The notes under the pieces: generated by a model | What the model was told of the DNA's origin: nothing | Seen by the model: the letters and a program-made list of their open reading frames with translations, nothing else | The model's database searches: none | DNA from: JBHIBA01 sp046758845 | GTDB taxonomy: Bacteria; UBA8248; JACPRG01; G963555815 | Assembly: GCA_046758845.1 (NCBI GenBank) | Contig: JBHIBA010000022.1 | Location: 1 to 28,665, forward strand | Length of the DNA stretch: 28,665 nt | Reading direction: 5' to 3' | In this document: piece by piece, positions 14,879 through 23,175 of the stretch | How positions within the stretch are numbered: the first letter of the stretch is position 1 | Layout of the letters: each line of letters opens with the position of its first letter | Translations under genes and position numbers: made by a program

Positions 14879-16468
14879 ATGGCTGTGTCGGAGTTAATGG
14901 TCTACTGGATGACTCCGGCGGGTTTGGGCCTGACGGCGGGACTCCTCGTCCTCGGGGGCCTGATCGGGTTCGCCCTGCGTCGTGTCTCTGTCCGCGCCAA
15001 GCTTCAACAGGCTCAGGAAGAAGCCGCGAGGATCCGGGCCGAGGCAAAGCGTGAGGCGGATGACGTCCGCCGCCAAGCCGCGCTGGAGGCGAAAGAAGAA
15101 ACCCTGCGCGTCAGCAAAGAACTGGATCTGGAGATCAAGGAGCGAAGGGGGGAGCTTCAGTCCCAGGAACGCCTTATTCTGCAGCGGGAAGAGGGGCTGG
15201 AGAGGAAGCGGGAAGCCGCGGAAGCCCGGGAGCGGGGGATCGAAGAGAAATCCCGCCAGATTGCCCAGCAAGAGAAAGAGAGCGAATCCCGCCTGGCTGA
15301 GATCGAACAGATCCGCCAGGAACAGGCTCGGGCGCTGGAGCGCGTATCGGGCATGACCTCGACGGAAGCCAAGAAACTCCTGATGGACCAGCTCATCGAA
15401 GAGGCCCGCCACGAGTGCGCCAACCGGGTGCGGAGGATCGAGGAAGAGGCCCGGGAACACGCCGAACGGGAGGCGAACCGGATCATCAGCATCGCCATCC
15501 AGCGCTACGCCGCCGACCACGTGGCGGAGAGCACCCTCTCCGTCGTCAACCTGCCCAACGACGAGATGAAGGGGCGGATCATCGGCCGCGAGGGCCGAAA
15601 CATCCGCGCCCTCGAGATGGCGACCGGCGTGGACCTCATCATCGACGACACCCCCGAAGCGGTGATCATTTCGGGCTTCGACCCCGTCAAGCGGGAAATC
15701 ACCCGCAGGGCCCTGGAGCGCCTGGTCTCGGACGGCCGGATCCACCCCCGCCGCATCGAGGATGTCGTCCTGAAGGTGAAGGACGAAATGGAGAAGGCGG
15801 TCCGGGAGCTCGGTGAACAGGTGGCCATTGAGGTGGGCGTGGACGGGGTCCACCCCGAACTCCTGCGGCTCCTGGGCAGGTTGAACTATCGCAGCAGCTA
15901 CAGCCAAAACGTGCTCATGCACTCCAAAGAGGTGGCCCATCTGGCCGGGCTCATGGCCGCGGAGCTGGGCGCCGACGTGAAGTTGGCCAAACGGGCTGGC
16001 CTGTTTCATGACATCGGCAAGGCCCTGGACCACGAAATGGAGGGTTCCCACATCCAGATCGGCATGGAGGTCTGCCGCCGCCACCAAGAGCATCCCATCG
16101 TCTTGAACGCCATCGCGGCGCATCACGAAGAGGAGGAACCCACCAGCCTGGAGTCTGTCCTGGTCTGCGCGGCGGACTCCCTGTCGGCCGCCCGCCCCGG
16201 AGCCCGGCGGGAGACCCTGGATTCCCACATCAAACGCCTACAGCAGCTCGAGAAAATCGGCGAGTCCTTCAAGGGGGTGGAGAAGACGTACGCCATTCAG
16301 TCCGGCCGGGAGATCCGGGTCATCGTCGAGCCCGGCGCCGTCAACGAGGCCGAGGCCATCTTCCTGGCCAAGGACATCGCCAAGCGGATCGAGGAGGATC
16401 TCACCTATCCGGGAGAGATCAAGGTGACGGTGATCCGCGAGACCCGCGCGGTGGAACTTGCCCAATGA
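14879..16468 (+). CDS. rny: Ribonuclease Y (membrane-anchored endoribonuclease)
   Basis: RNase Y starts the decay and maturation of many mRNAs at the inner face of the membrane. The 529-residue protein has one N-terminal transmembrane helix (about 11-33), a long Glu/Arg-rich coiled coil (about 36-200), a KH RNA-binding domain with GRIIGREGRNIR at 232-243, and an HD hydrolase domain with the metal-binding His377-Asp378 (LFHDIGKALDHE). The ATG at 14879 is only three bases after GGAGG. The GTG two codons on (14885) has better spacing (nine bases) and may be the true start. ymdB follows at once, as in B. subtilis. Its partner protein RicT is encoded near 21.3-22.1 kb. Confidence 0.97.
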   Translation: MAVSELMVYWMTPAGLGLTAGLLVLGGLIGFALRRVSVRAKLQQAQEEAARIRAEAKREADDVRRQAALEAKEETLRVSKELDLEIKERRGELQSQERLILQREEGLERKREAAEARERGIEEKSRQIAQQEKESESRLAEIEQIRQEQARALERVSGMTSTEAKKLLMDQLIEEARHECANRVRRIEEEAREHAEREANRIISIAIQRYAADHVAESTLSVVNLPNDEMKGRIIGREGRNIRALEMATGVDLIIDDTPEAVIISGFDPVKREITRRALERLVSDGRIHPRRIEDVVLKVKDEMEKAVRELGEQVAIEVGVDGVHPELLRLLGRLNYRSSYSQNVLMHSKEVAHLAGLMAAELGADVKLAKRAGLFHDIGKALDHEMEGSHIQIGMEVCRRHQEHPIVLNAIAAHHEEEEPTSLESVLVCAADSLSAARPGARRETLDSHIKRLQQLEKIGESFKGVEKTYAIQSGREIRVIVEPGAVNEAEAIFLAKDIAKRIEEDLTYPGEIKVTVIRETRAVELAQ

Positions 16469-16478
16469 GGGGCTCTGA

Positions 16479-17294
16479 TTGACCGAAGCGTCAGGGATCG
16501 TCAGGATCCTGTTCATCTCAGATATTGTCGGGAAACCGGGCCGGCGGATCTTGCGGGAACGCCTTGCGGAGTCGATGGCCGAGCACAATGTGGATTTCTG
16601 CGTCGCCAACGGCGAGAACGCGGCCGGGGGGGTCGGCCTGACGGGCGAGGTGGCGGACGAATTGTTCCGGGTGGGCGTTCAGGTTCTGACGTCGGGAAAC
16701 CACATCTGGGGCAAACGCGAAATCCTGGATCTCATTCCCGTTGAGCCTCGGATTCTCCGCCCCGCCAATTATCCGCCGGGAACGCCCGGCCGGGGCGCCC
16801 ATGTCTATCAGGCCTCCCGTGGGGTCCGAGTCGGCGTCCTGAACCTGTTCGGGCGGGTTTTCAGCCCTTTCCCCCTGGACTGTCCCTTCCGGGCTGCGAC
16901 CGAGCAGGTGGAAAGGCTGCGGGCGGAGACCCCCGTCATCCTCGTGGACATGCACGCCGAGGCCACCTCGGAGAAGATCGCCATGGGGTGGTTCCTGGAC
17001 GGCCAGGTCTCGGCGGTCCTGGGAACGCATACCCACGTCCAGACCTGTGATGAAAGGATCCTGCCCGGAGGAACGGCCTACATTACGGACGTGGGCATGA
17101 CCGGCCCCTGGGTCTCCGTCATCGGCGTGAAACGGGACCTCGCCATTCAGCGGTTTCTCACGGCGCTTCCCCAGCGCTTCGAGCCGGCCTCCGGCCCTGC
17201 GCAACTCAACGCCGTCTTCCTCACGGTCGATGGAGAGACGGGGCGGGCGCTCTCCATCGAACGAATCCGAATCGAAGAGCCGGCCCCCACCTGA
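16479..17294 (+). CDS. ymdB: YmdB-family metallophosphoesterase (TIGR00282 type)
   Basis: YmdB proteins are two-metal phosphodiesterases; the B. subtilis enzyme cleaves 2',3'-cAMP and affects biofilm and RNA processing. The 271-residue protein shows the ordered metal-binding motifs: FISDIVGKPG near the N-terminus, NGENAAGG, TSGNHIWGK, DMHAEATSEK and GTHTHVQT. The TTG start at 16479 is inferred: no ATG or GTG precedes the conserved RILFISDIVG block, and GAGGGG over the rny stop lies at a suitable distance. The ten-base gap to rny indicates one operon. It is the last plus-strand gene before the strand switch. Confidence 0.94.
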   Translation: MTEASGIVRILFISDIVGKPGRRILRERLAESMAEHNVDFCVANGENAAGGVGLTGEVADELFRVGVQVLTSGNHIWGKREILDLIPVEPRILRPANYPPGTPGRGAHVYQASRGVRVGVLNLFGRVFSPFPLDCPFRAATEQVERLRAETPVILVDMHAEATSEKIAMGWFLDGQVSAVLGTHTHVQTCDERILPGGTAYITDVGMTGPWVSVIGVKRDLAIQRFLTALPQRFEPASGPAQLNAVFLTVDGETGRALSIERIRIEEPAPT

Positions 17295-17302
17295 GTCAAG
17301 TC

Positions 17303-17324
17303 GGGAGGGTACGGAGCCCCTCCC
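17303..17324 (+). terminator. Hairpin after ymdB, weak terminator candidate
   Basis: GGGAGGG (17303-17309) pairs with CCCTCCC (17318-17324) around an eight-base loop, nine bases after the ymdB stop. No T run follows, so it may work only as an mRNA 3' end stabiliser. Confidence 0.4.
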
Positions 17325-17365
17325 CCAACTCTCGAAAACCGACAGGCTTCCAGAAGAAGAATGGA

Positions 17366-17414
17366 GCAGCCTCGATCTGAGCGCAGGGCGTAGCCCGCAG
17401 CGGAGCTCGGGCTT
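17366..17414 (+). repeat. GTAG-type palindromic repeat, copy 1 (degenerate, forward)
   Basis: It begins GCAGCC, one change from the GTAGCC head of the other copies, followed by CGATCTGAGCG (17373-17383). A middle hairpin GGGC-GTA-GCCC (17386-17396) separates this from CAGCGGAGCTCG. The outer arms pair imperfectly. It forms an inverted pair with copy 2, ten bases downstream. Confidence 0.7.
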
Positions 17415-17423
17415 AGAGCATGT

Positions 17424-17472
17424 GCCACGATTTCCGCTCAGGTCATTGACCCTTCGCTCAAATCGTGGCTAC
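17424..17472 (-). repeat. GTAG-type palindromic repeat, copy 2 (inverted)
   Basis: A perfect 10-bp outer stem GCCACGATTT (17424-17433) / AAATCGTGGC (17460-17469) is followed by CTAC (17469-17472), so the minus strand reads GTAG then the palindrome. Inside lie CCGCT and CGCTC, the reverse complement of the shared GAGCG ... AGCGG core, and a central GGTCA-T-TGACC palindrome (17441-17451). Confidence 0.8.
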
Positions 17473-17490
17473 TCCTGCTTTGCAGTTGCT

Positions 17491-17538
17491 AGGTAGGGGC
17501 CGGGCGAGAGTCGGTGACTCCTGTACCGGCCCAATACC
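17491..17538. other. Nested hairpin in the convergent intergenic region
   Basis: GGGCCGG (17497-17503) pairs with CCGGCCC (17526-17532), and the stem extends through AGGTA/TACCT (17491-17495 with 17534-17538). Inside is GAGTC-GGT-GACTC (17508-17520). It lies between ymdB and the minus-strand tatD gene, 18 bases after repeat copy 2. The rest of the 17295-17672 gap shows only a short GCGGG-ATTC-CCCGC hairpin (17547-17560) and no gene. Confidence 0.55.
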
Positions 17539-17672
17539 TTTGAAAGGCGGGATTCCCCGCTCCGCTTAGAAGACCCCTTTGGATTTTTTCAGGAAATGCA
17601 ACATTTGAATAACTTGGAAATTGCGCAGGCCAACCCTCCCCGACCCGCCCGGCTTGGTCTGAGACAGCCAGC

Positions 17673-19076
17673 TCAGGCGAACACGGCGAAGTCGTGGCGG
17701 ACGACCTTGACGTTCAGGTCCTCGGCGGCAACCTTCTCCAGCTTCTGGACGTCCAGGATCAGCGGGCGGTTGGGGATGACCACCTCAACGTCCGGGATGA
17801 ACTTCTTCGCCTCCCCGATGAACCCGTAGACGCCCTCGAAGGTTTTTTCCCCCAATTCGGGCGCGCAAACCTTCATATACTTCTCGGCCGACTCGGCGTG
17901 AAGAGAGATGCGGATCTCATCGACCAGACCCCGAAGCTCCGGCAGGATGTTCCGCCCGTGAATGAGGTTGCCCTGCCCGTTGGTGAGGACCCGCACGGTT
18001 CCTCCGGCTTCCTTGACCCTGCGGGCGACCTCCTTCAGGACGTCCAGGCGCAGACAGGGCTCTCCGTACCCGCTGAAGGTGACCGGCCTCTTTAGGTCGC
18101 CGAAGGCCTTGATCGCCTCCCAGACCTCCTCCACGTTCGGCTCCCTTTCCAATTTCAGGTTGTGCCCGTAGTGGAAGTCCGAGGCGAAGCGCGGACAGTA
18201 GAAACAATTGTTCGTGCAGGTATAGGTGAGATTCACGTGGAGGTTGCCCCGGATCTTGTAGACCATCTGCGGCGCCGGGCTGACCGAGGGGATGTCGAAC
18301 AGCTCGTAGGCGTTGTAGCTCGTGATCCGGGCGAGGTCCTCCAGCGGCATCTCCCGCAGCCCGGCGACCTTCTCCGCGACGCGCACCACCAGCGCCGGCT
18401 CGTTCGGCCTTCGGCCCCGAAAAGGCGCCGGAGTCAGATAGGGGGCGTCGGTCTCGATCAACAAGCGCTCCAGCGGGATCTCCCGCACGGCGTTCTGCAG
18501 GTCGGTTGAATTGGGAAACGTCACCGGCCCCGCCAGCGAAATGTAAAAATCCTGGTCCAGGTAGTTCGCGGCCTCCCGAAGACCTCCGGTGAAGCAATGG
18601 ATCACCCCCCGGACCTCCCAGGCCCGCTCCTCCTGAAGGATTCGGATCATGTCCTCGTGGGCGTCGCGTTCGTGGAGCACCAGGGGCCGGCCGACCTTCT
18701 TCGCGACCCGGATTTGATTCCGAAAGACCTGCTGCTGAACCTCTCTCGGGGAGTGATCCCGGTAGTAATCCAGGCCGACTTCGCCGACGGCCATCACTTT
18801 CGGTTCCGCCGCCAGCTTGGTGAGGGTGGCGAAGGTGCGTTTGCCCGCCTTCTGGGCGTTGTGGGGATGCACCCCCACCCCGGCGTAGACCGCCTCCGAC
18901 GTCCGGGTCAACTGGACCGCCCGCCGGCTGCTGACAATGTCCGAGCCGAAGGTCAGGATGTACTTGACCCCCGCCTTTTCGGCGCGCTCCACAACCCCCG
19001 GGCGGTCCTCGTCAAACTGGGAGTCCTCCAGATGACAATGGCTGTCCACCCATGCCAGGTTCAGTTTTTCTTCCAC
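17673..19076 (-). CDS. TatD-family metal-dependent hydrolase fused to a TatD-associated radical SAM domain
   Basis: The protein has 467 residues from the GTG at 19076. Residues 8-265 form a complete TatD nuclease domain with the HxH motif (His13, His15 in DSHCHLED), GEVGLDYYRD, the LHERDA histidine, HCFTGG and the ETDAPYLTP aspartate. After a short linker, residues 275-467 form a radical SAM domain with CxxxCxxC at Cys287, Cys291 and Cys294 (CTNNCFYC) and a following FSGYGEPCLR segment. TatD proteins are 3'-5' DNA/RNA exonucleases; the radical SAM partner family has no known reaction. A longer reading from TTG 19133 adds 19 poorly conserved residues and lacks a Shine-Dalgarno. The gene follows metG closely. 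Confidence 0.9.
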   Translation of the reverse strand: MEEKLNLAWVDSHCHLEDSQFDEDRPGVVERAEKAGVKYILTFGSDIVSSRRAVQLTRTSEAVYAGVGVHPHNAQKAGKRTFATLTKLAAEPKVMAVGEVGLDYYRDHSPREVQQQVFRNQIRVAKKVGRPLVLHERDAHEDMIRILQEERAWEVRGVIHCFTGGLREAANYLDQDFYISLAGPVTFPNSTDLQNAVREIPLERLLIETDAPYLTPAPFRGRRPNEPALVVRVAEKVAGLREMPLEDLARITSYNAYELFDIPSVSPAPQMVYKIRGNLHVNLTYTCTNNCFYCPRFASDFHYGHNLKLEREPNVEEVWEAIKAFGDLKRPVTFSGYGEPCLRLDVLKEVARRVKEAGGTVRVLTNGQGNLIHGRNILPELRGLVDEIRISLHAESAEKYMKVCAPELGEKTFEGVYGFIGEAKKFIPDVEVVIPNRPLILDVQKLEKVAAEDLNVKVVRHDFAVFA

Positions 19077-19148
19077 AAGCCGTCGTCCCTTACTTTTTGC
19101 CGGAGGGTCGAGACCGCAGCCGATGGCCGGCAAATTCGCGCGGGCGTC

Positions 19149-21140
19149 TCAGTGGATGGGGGTTCCCGGAGGAACGGCCTCGTCGAGCGTCACCAGAGTG
19201 TACCCCGCCCCCTTTTTGGCCGCCAACACCATGCCCTGGGACTCGACGCCCATGAGCTCGCGCGGTCTCAGGTTGGCGACCAAGACCACCGTCTTCCCGG
19301 CCAACTCCTCCGGCGGGTAGCTGCCCGCGATGCCGGCCACCACCGTTCGTTCCTCCTCGCCCAGGTCTACACGCAACTTCAGCAGGTTCTTCGACCTCTC
19401 GACCTTCTCGGCGGAGATCACGCGCGCGGCGCGCAGAGAGACTTGCGTAAAAGCCTCGTAGTCGATCAATGCGACGCCCTCATCCTCGGACACACGCCCG
19501 GCTGCCGCTTCGCCGGTTCTCGCTTTTTGCGGGGTTTGCCCTGCGGGTCCTTCGCCGACGTGGGCGACTTCCCGGCTTACAGCCTGTTCGATCTCGGCCG
19601 CGGCATCCGCCTCGATGCGCGGGAACAGGGGCGGCCCCGGACGCACGGCCCTGCCCGCCGGAAGGAGGCCCCAACTTTTGGCTTCCTCCAGCGAGCGGGG
19701 GCGCTCATCTTCGGCCAACCCCAAACGGAAACGGATCCTCAAAGAGGTCTCCGGCATGAAGGGCCACAGCCACACCGAGACAACCCGCAAGGCTTCGACG
19801 GCGGTGTAGAGCGTGGTGGCTACCCCGCTCTCATCCCCCGCCTTGGCCGATGACCACGGAGCCCGCTCGTCCAAGTACTTATTGACCCGGTTGACAAATT
19901 CCCAAATTCTTTTCAGCGCCGGCTGAAAACCGAGGGTTTCCAGGTCGTTCAAAAGGGCCTCCGTCGTTTGGCGCGCGGCCTGGCGAGTACCCTCTTCCCG
20001 ATCTCCGCTCTCAGCCGACCTCGGCACCTCCCCCGCGCAGAACTGGCCGATCATGCTGACCGTGCGGTGCAGGAGGTTGCCCAAGTCGTTGGCCAGGTCG
20101 CTGTTGATCCGGTCGATCAGGGCCTTGTGGGAGAAATCGCCGTCCTGCCCGAAGGGGACCTCCCGCAACAAGAAGTAACGGACGGCGTCGGTCCCGTACC
20201 CGTCCAGGAGCCGGTTGGGCTCCACGACGTTCCGCAGGGACTTGGACATCTTTTTCCCTTCCACCGTCCACCACCCGTGGGCGAACACACATCGGGGCAG
20301 CGGCAGACCCGCGGACAGGAGGAAGGTCGGCCAATAGACGGCGTGAAAGCGCAGGATGTCCTTGCCGATGAGGTGAACGTCGGCCGGCCAGAACTTCTCG
20401 TAATTATTCTCGGCGCCCTGCCGCCCGAACCCCAGGGCGGAGATGTAGTTGGTGAGGGCGTCAAACCACACGTAGAGAACGTGCCCTTCCCCCCCGGGGA
20501 CGGGAATGCCCCACCGAAAAGTCGTCCGGCTGATGCTCAGATCCCGCAGCCCCCCTTCGACGAAGCGGAGTATCTCGTTCCGGCGGCTCTCGGGAAGAAT
20601 AAAACCGGGGTTCTCTTCCAGATGGCGCAGGAGCGGTTCTTGGTATTTGGACATCCGAAAAAAGTAACTTTCCTCCCGCAGGCGCTCCACCGGCCTCCCG
20701 CACTCGGGACATTTCCCCCCGACAAGCTGGGATTCCGTCCAGAAGGACTCGCAATGTGTGCAGTACCACCCTTCGTACTCGTCCAGATAGATGTCCCCTC
20801 TTTGCTGCACGCGGCGGAAGAGCGCCTCCACGCCTTGGCGGTGCCGGGTCTCGGTGGTGCGGATGAAGTCATTCGGCCTGATGTTCAGCCGGTCCCAGAG
20901 ATGACGGTAGCGCCCCACCACCCGATCAGCCAGGGCCATGGGGTTCAGTCCCTGTTCCTGGGCCGCCCGCTCCACCTTCTGCCCGTGCTCGTCCGTTCCC
21001 GTCAGGAAAAAGACCTCATCTCCGGCGAGGCGTCGGAACCGGGCGATGCAGTCGGCCGCAATCGTGGTGTAGGCGTGTCCGATGTGAGGGACATCGTTCA
21101 CGTAATAGATCGGTGTCGTGACGTAGTGAGTTCTGGGCAT
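19149..21140 (-). CDS. metG: Methionine--tRNA ligase with C-terminal tRNA-binding domain
   Basis: It charges initiator and elongator tRNA-Met. The 663-residue protein has the class I signature HIGH at 19-22 and KMSKS at 297-301. The single zinc knuckle has Cys127, Cys130, Cys144 and Cys147. A helical anticodon-binding domain spans about 355-500, and a C-terminal OB-fold tRNA-binding (dimerisation) domain spans about 560-663. A long Ala/Glu/Gly-rich linker at about 510-555 joins the last two and looks poorly constrained. The ATG at 21140 gives the canonical start. A 171-base gap without a gene separates it from ricT; it includes the palindrome GGGAAATTCCC near 21220. Confidence 0.97.
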   Translation of the reverse strand: MPRTHYVTTPIYYVNDVPHIGHAYTTIAADCIARFRRLAGDEVFFLTGTDEHGQKVERAAQEQGLNPMALADRVVGRYRHLWDRLNIRPNDFIRTTETRHRQGVEALFRRVQQRGDIYLDEYEGWYCTHCESFWTESQLVGGKCPECGRPVERLREESYFFRMSKYQEPLLRHLEENPGFILPESRRNEILRFVEGGLRDLSISRTTFRWGIPVPGGEGHVLYVWFDALTNYISALGFGRQGAENNYEKFWPADVHLIGKDILRFHAVYWPTFLLSAGLPLPRCVFAHGWWTVEGKKMSKSLRNVVEPNRLLDGYGTDAVRYFLLREVPFGQDGDFSHKALIDRINSDLANDLGNLLHRTVSMIGQFCAGEVPRSAESGDREEGTRQAARQTTEALLNDLETLGFQPALKRIWEFVNRVNKYLDERAPWSSAKAGDESGVATTLYTAVEALRVVSVWLWPFMPETSLRIRFRLGLAEDERPRSLEEAKSWGLLPAGRAVRPGPPLFPRIEADAAAEIEQAVSREVAHVGEGPAGQTPQKARTGEAAAGRVSEDEGVALIDYEAFTQVSLRAARVISAEKVERSKNLLKLRVDLGEEERTVVAGIAGSYPPEELAGKTVVLVANLRPRELMGVESQGMVLAAKKGAGYTLVTLDEAVPPGTPIH

Positions 21141-21311
21141 GAAACTTCAGATTCGCTCGATGGGGTTTGGGAAGGAATCGGCGATGACCGTCCAAGGGCC
21201 GCGCGCGCCGTCGAGGGAATTTCCCTTGCAGACGATAGACGGACTTCCCGGGGGTTGTCCGGCCCTCTCTCTGTCCCTCTTGAATTCAATCGCCCTCTTC
21301 GGAGAGATCCA

Positions 21312-22130
21312 TCAGTTCCCCCGGTGTAAGCTCCTCTCGTAATCTTCCAGCGTGGCGGTCACCTTCTGGCCGTCATCGCTTTGGATGGTAAAGGTCTGCT
21401 CCAGCAAGTTGCGGTTCGTGACGCAGCCGCTGCAACCGGCGCAACCCTGGAGCCGCTTGCCCACCTTCGGCATCCGCTTGGCCACTCCCTCATAATCCTT
21501 GAACTCGTAGGACAGAGAGCACTTCAGCTTCCCGCAGATCCCGGAGAGCTTCGAGGGGTTCAGGGCCAGGTCCTGCACCTTGGCCATTCGGATGGAGATC
21601 AGCCGGAACTCGGGCAACCAGTTCGAGATGCACAGGTCCCGGCCGCACGAGCCGCAGCCGTTCATCATCCTGGACTCGTCCCGGGCGCCGATCTGCCTCA
21701 TCTCCACCCGCATGCCCAACTCGTCCGAGAGCCTGCGCACCAACTGACGGAAGTCCATCCGCTCCCTCGCCGTGAAATAGAAGGTGGCGCGATCCTCCTC
21801 GAAGTGATACTCCACCTGGGAGATTTTCATCGGCAGCCCCAGGGCCCGGATGTGCTGCAGGGCCAACCGGCGCGCCCGCATTTCCTCGGCTTCCAGCTCC
21901 TTGTAACGGGCGATCTCCTCCTCCGTGGCTCGCCGCAGGAGGGCGGGAAGCTTTCCCTTGACCTGCTCATCGGGGAGGATCATGGGATTGGTGGCCACCC
22001 GGGCGACTTCCGTGCCGCGCTCGGTATCCACCACGCAATAATCCCCCAGACGAAGGGGCGACGACCCCGCATTGTAACGGGTCGCCCGTTTGCTCCTTCG
22101 AAAATTGAGTCCTACGATTCGCACCTTCAA
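21312..22130 (-). CDS. ricT: PSP1-domain protein RicT/YaaT, RNase Y specificity factor
   Basis: In B. subtilis RicT (YaaT) works with RicA and RicF as an iron-sulfur complex that directs RNase Y. From the TTG at 22130 the protein has 272 residues, close to the 275 of B. subtilis. The start is supported by GAGG seven bases upstream and by being the first possible start after the holB stop. The PSP1 core includes RMMNGCGSCGRDLCIS (Cys159, Cys162, Cys167) and GICGKLKCSLSYE (Cys199, Cys204). A third cluster CAGCSGC (Cys230, Cys233, Cys236) near the C-terminus seems extra. A longer reading through holB (to 22232) is an overlap artefact. No RicA or RicF gene is in the window. Confidence 0.93.
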   Translation of the reverse strand: MKVRIVGLNFRRSKRATRYNAGSSPLRLGDYCVVDTERGTEVARVATNPMILPDEQVKGKLPALLRRATEEEIARYKELEAEEMRARRLALQHIRALGLPMKISQVEYHFEEDRATFYFTARERMDFRQLVRRLSDELGMRVEMRQIGARDESRMMNGCGSCGRDLCISNWLPEFRLISIRMAKVQDLALNPSKLSGICGKLKCSLSYEFKDYEGVAKRMPKVGKRLQGCAGCSGCVTNRNLLEQTFTIQSDDGQKVTATLEDYERSLHRGN

Positions 22131-22134
22131 AGGT

Positions 22135-23175
22135 CTATCCTCGAATCCCCATCGCTGACCCGGAGCCGAGCAACAGGGACTCCCAGGCGAGCTGCGGGTT
22201 GGCGTTTCTGACGCGCACGTGGGTCCGGGCACTCCGCGCCCGTTCGAACAAAGCCTCCAGGGTCCTCCGCGGGTAGGCGCCCGCCCGGCGCTTGAATTCC
22301 CCCGCCAGATCCTCGTGCACCAGAAAGTCCACCGGGGCCCCTCGCTGCACCGCGCAAAGATCTCGCACCAGCGTTAAGAAAACATCAAAAAGCGCTTCCG
22401 CCCCCTCGCGGGGCCGGCCCACGCCAGCTACGCACTTCAAGACCTCAGCGGTACGCCCCTCGAGTCCGGCGTCCAACAGTTCCAGGGCCTTCCCTCTCCT
22501 CGCGGCAACCTCCTCCGGGTCGGCCTCCAGCGCCCGGTCCATCCTCCCCTCGGCGAAACTCGCCAGCAGGCGCGCCGCTTCGGGCGAAAGACCCCGCACC
22601 CGCTCGATCTCCGAGGCCAGCCACGAACGGTCCAGGGCGCGAAAGCGGATCACCCGGCAGCGCGAGACAACTGTTTGCGGCAAAGCGCCGAGCGTCGTCG
22701 CCGTAAGGATGATCACCGTGTCGGCCGGAGGCTCCTCCAGCGTTTTCAGGAGTGCGTTGGCTGCGGAGACGTTCATCCGATGGGCCTCGTCTACCATGAG
22801 GACCTTCCTGTTCCCCTCAAAGGGCCTACGCTGGGCGGCCGCGATGAGCTGTCGGATTTGGGGCGGTTCCTCCCTCTTCCTCTCGAATTCACCGATTTTG
22901 ATCTGTTGCCCGTCCCTGCGAACGACCATCAGGTCGGGGTGCGCTTCCCCCCGCACCCTCCGGCAAGTCAGGCACGTTCCGCAAGCGTCGGGACCACCCT
23001 GGGCTTCGCGTCTATCCGCGCAGAGGAGAACTCCCGCAAAAGCAACGGCCGTGGTGAATTTTCCCACACTCTCGGGGCCGACAAAAAGGTACGCGGGCGC
23101 CAGCCGGTCACTGGAAATGTCCCGGCGCAAGGCGGACACGGCCCGGTCTTGTCCGTGGATTTCGGCTAACCGCAC
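22135..23175 (-). CDS. holB: DNA polymerase III subunit delta prime
   Basis: This is a clamp-loader subunit that opens the beta clamp with gamma/tau and delta. From the GTG at 23175 the protein has 346 residues and begins MRLAEIHGQDRAVSAL, the usual family opening. The P-loop is GPESVGKFT at 33-41, where a glycine is replaced by serine. The zinc ligands are Cys52, Cys65, Cys68 and Cys71. The SRC motif (VVSRCRVI) that supplies the arginine finger is present. The start overlaps the tmk stop by ten bases, suggesting coupling. A longer GTG reading (23214) adds 13 residues inside tmk that do not look conserved. Confidence 0.94.
   Translation of the reverse strand: MRLAEIHGQDRAVSALRRDISSDRLAPAYLFVGPESVGKFTTAVAFAGVLLCADRREAQGGPDACGTCLTCRRVRGEAHPDLMVVRRDGQQIKIGEFERKREEPPQIRQLIAAAQRRPFEGNRKVLMVDEAHRMNVSAANALLKTLEEPPADTVIILTATTLGALPQTVVSRCRVIRFRALDRSWLASEIERVRGLSPEAARLLASFAEGRMDRALEADPEEVAARRGKALELLDAGLEGRTAEVLKCVAGVGRPREGAEALFDVFLTLVRDLCAVQRGAPVDFLVHEDLAGEFKRRAGAYPRRTLEALFERARSARTHVRVRNANPQLAWESLLLGSGSAMGIRG

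Noticed and set aside
17295..17672. CRISPR array or integron attC sites in the repeat-rich gap
   Set aside because: Repeats are palindromic, few and unevenly spaced, with no regular spacers, no attC end boxes and no cas or integrase gene.
22131..22232. Longer ricT frame reaching back into holB
   Set aside because: The added residues (Pro/Ser/Cys-rich) are out-of-frame holB sequence; the TTG at 22130 has a ribosome binding site and gives the normal length.
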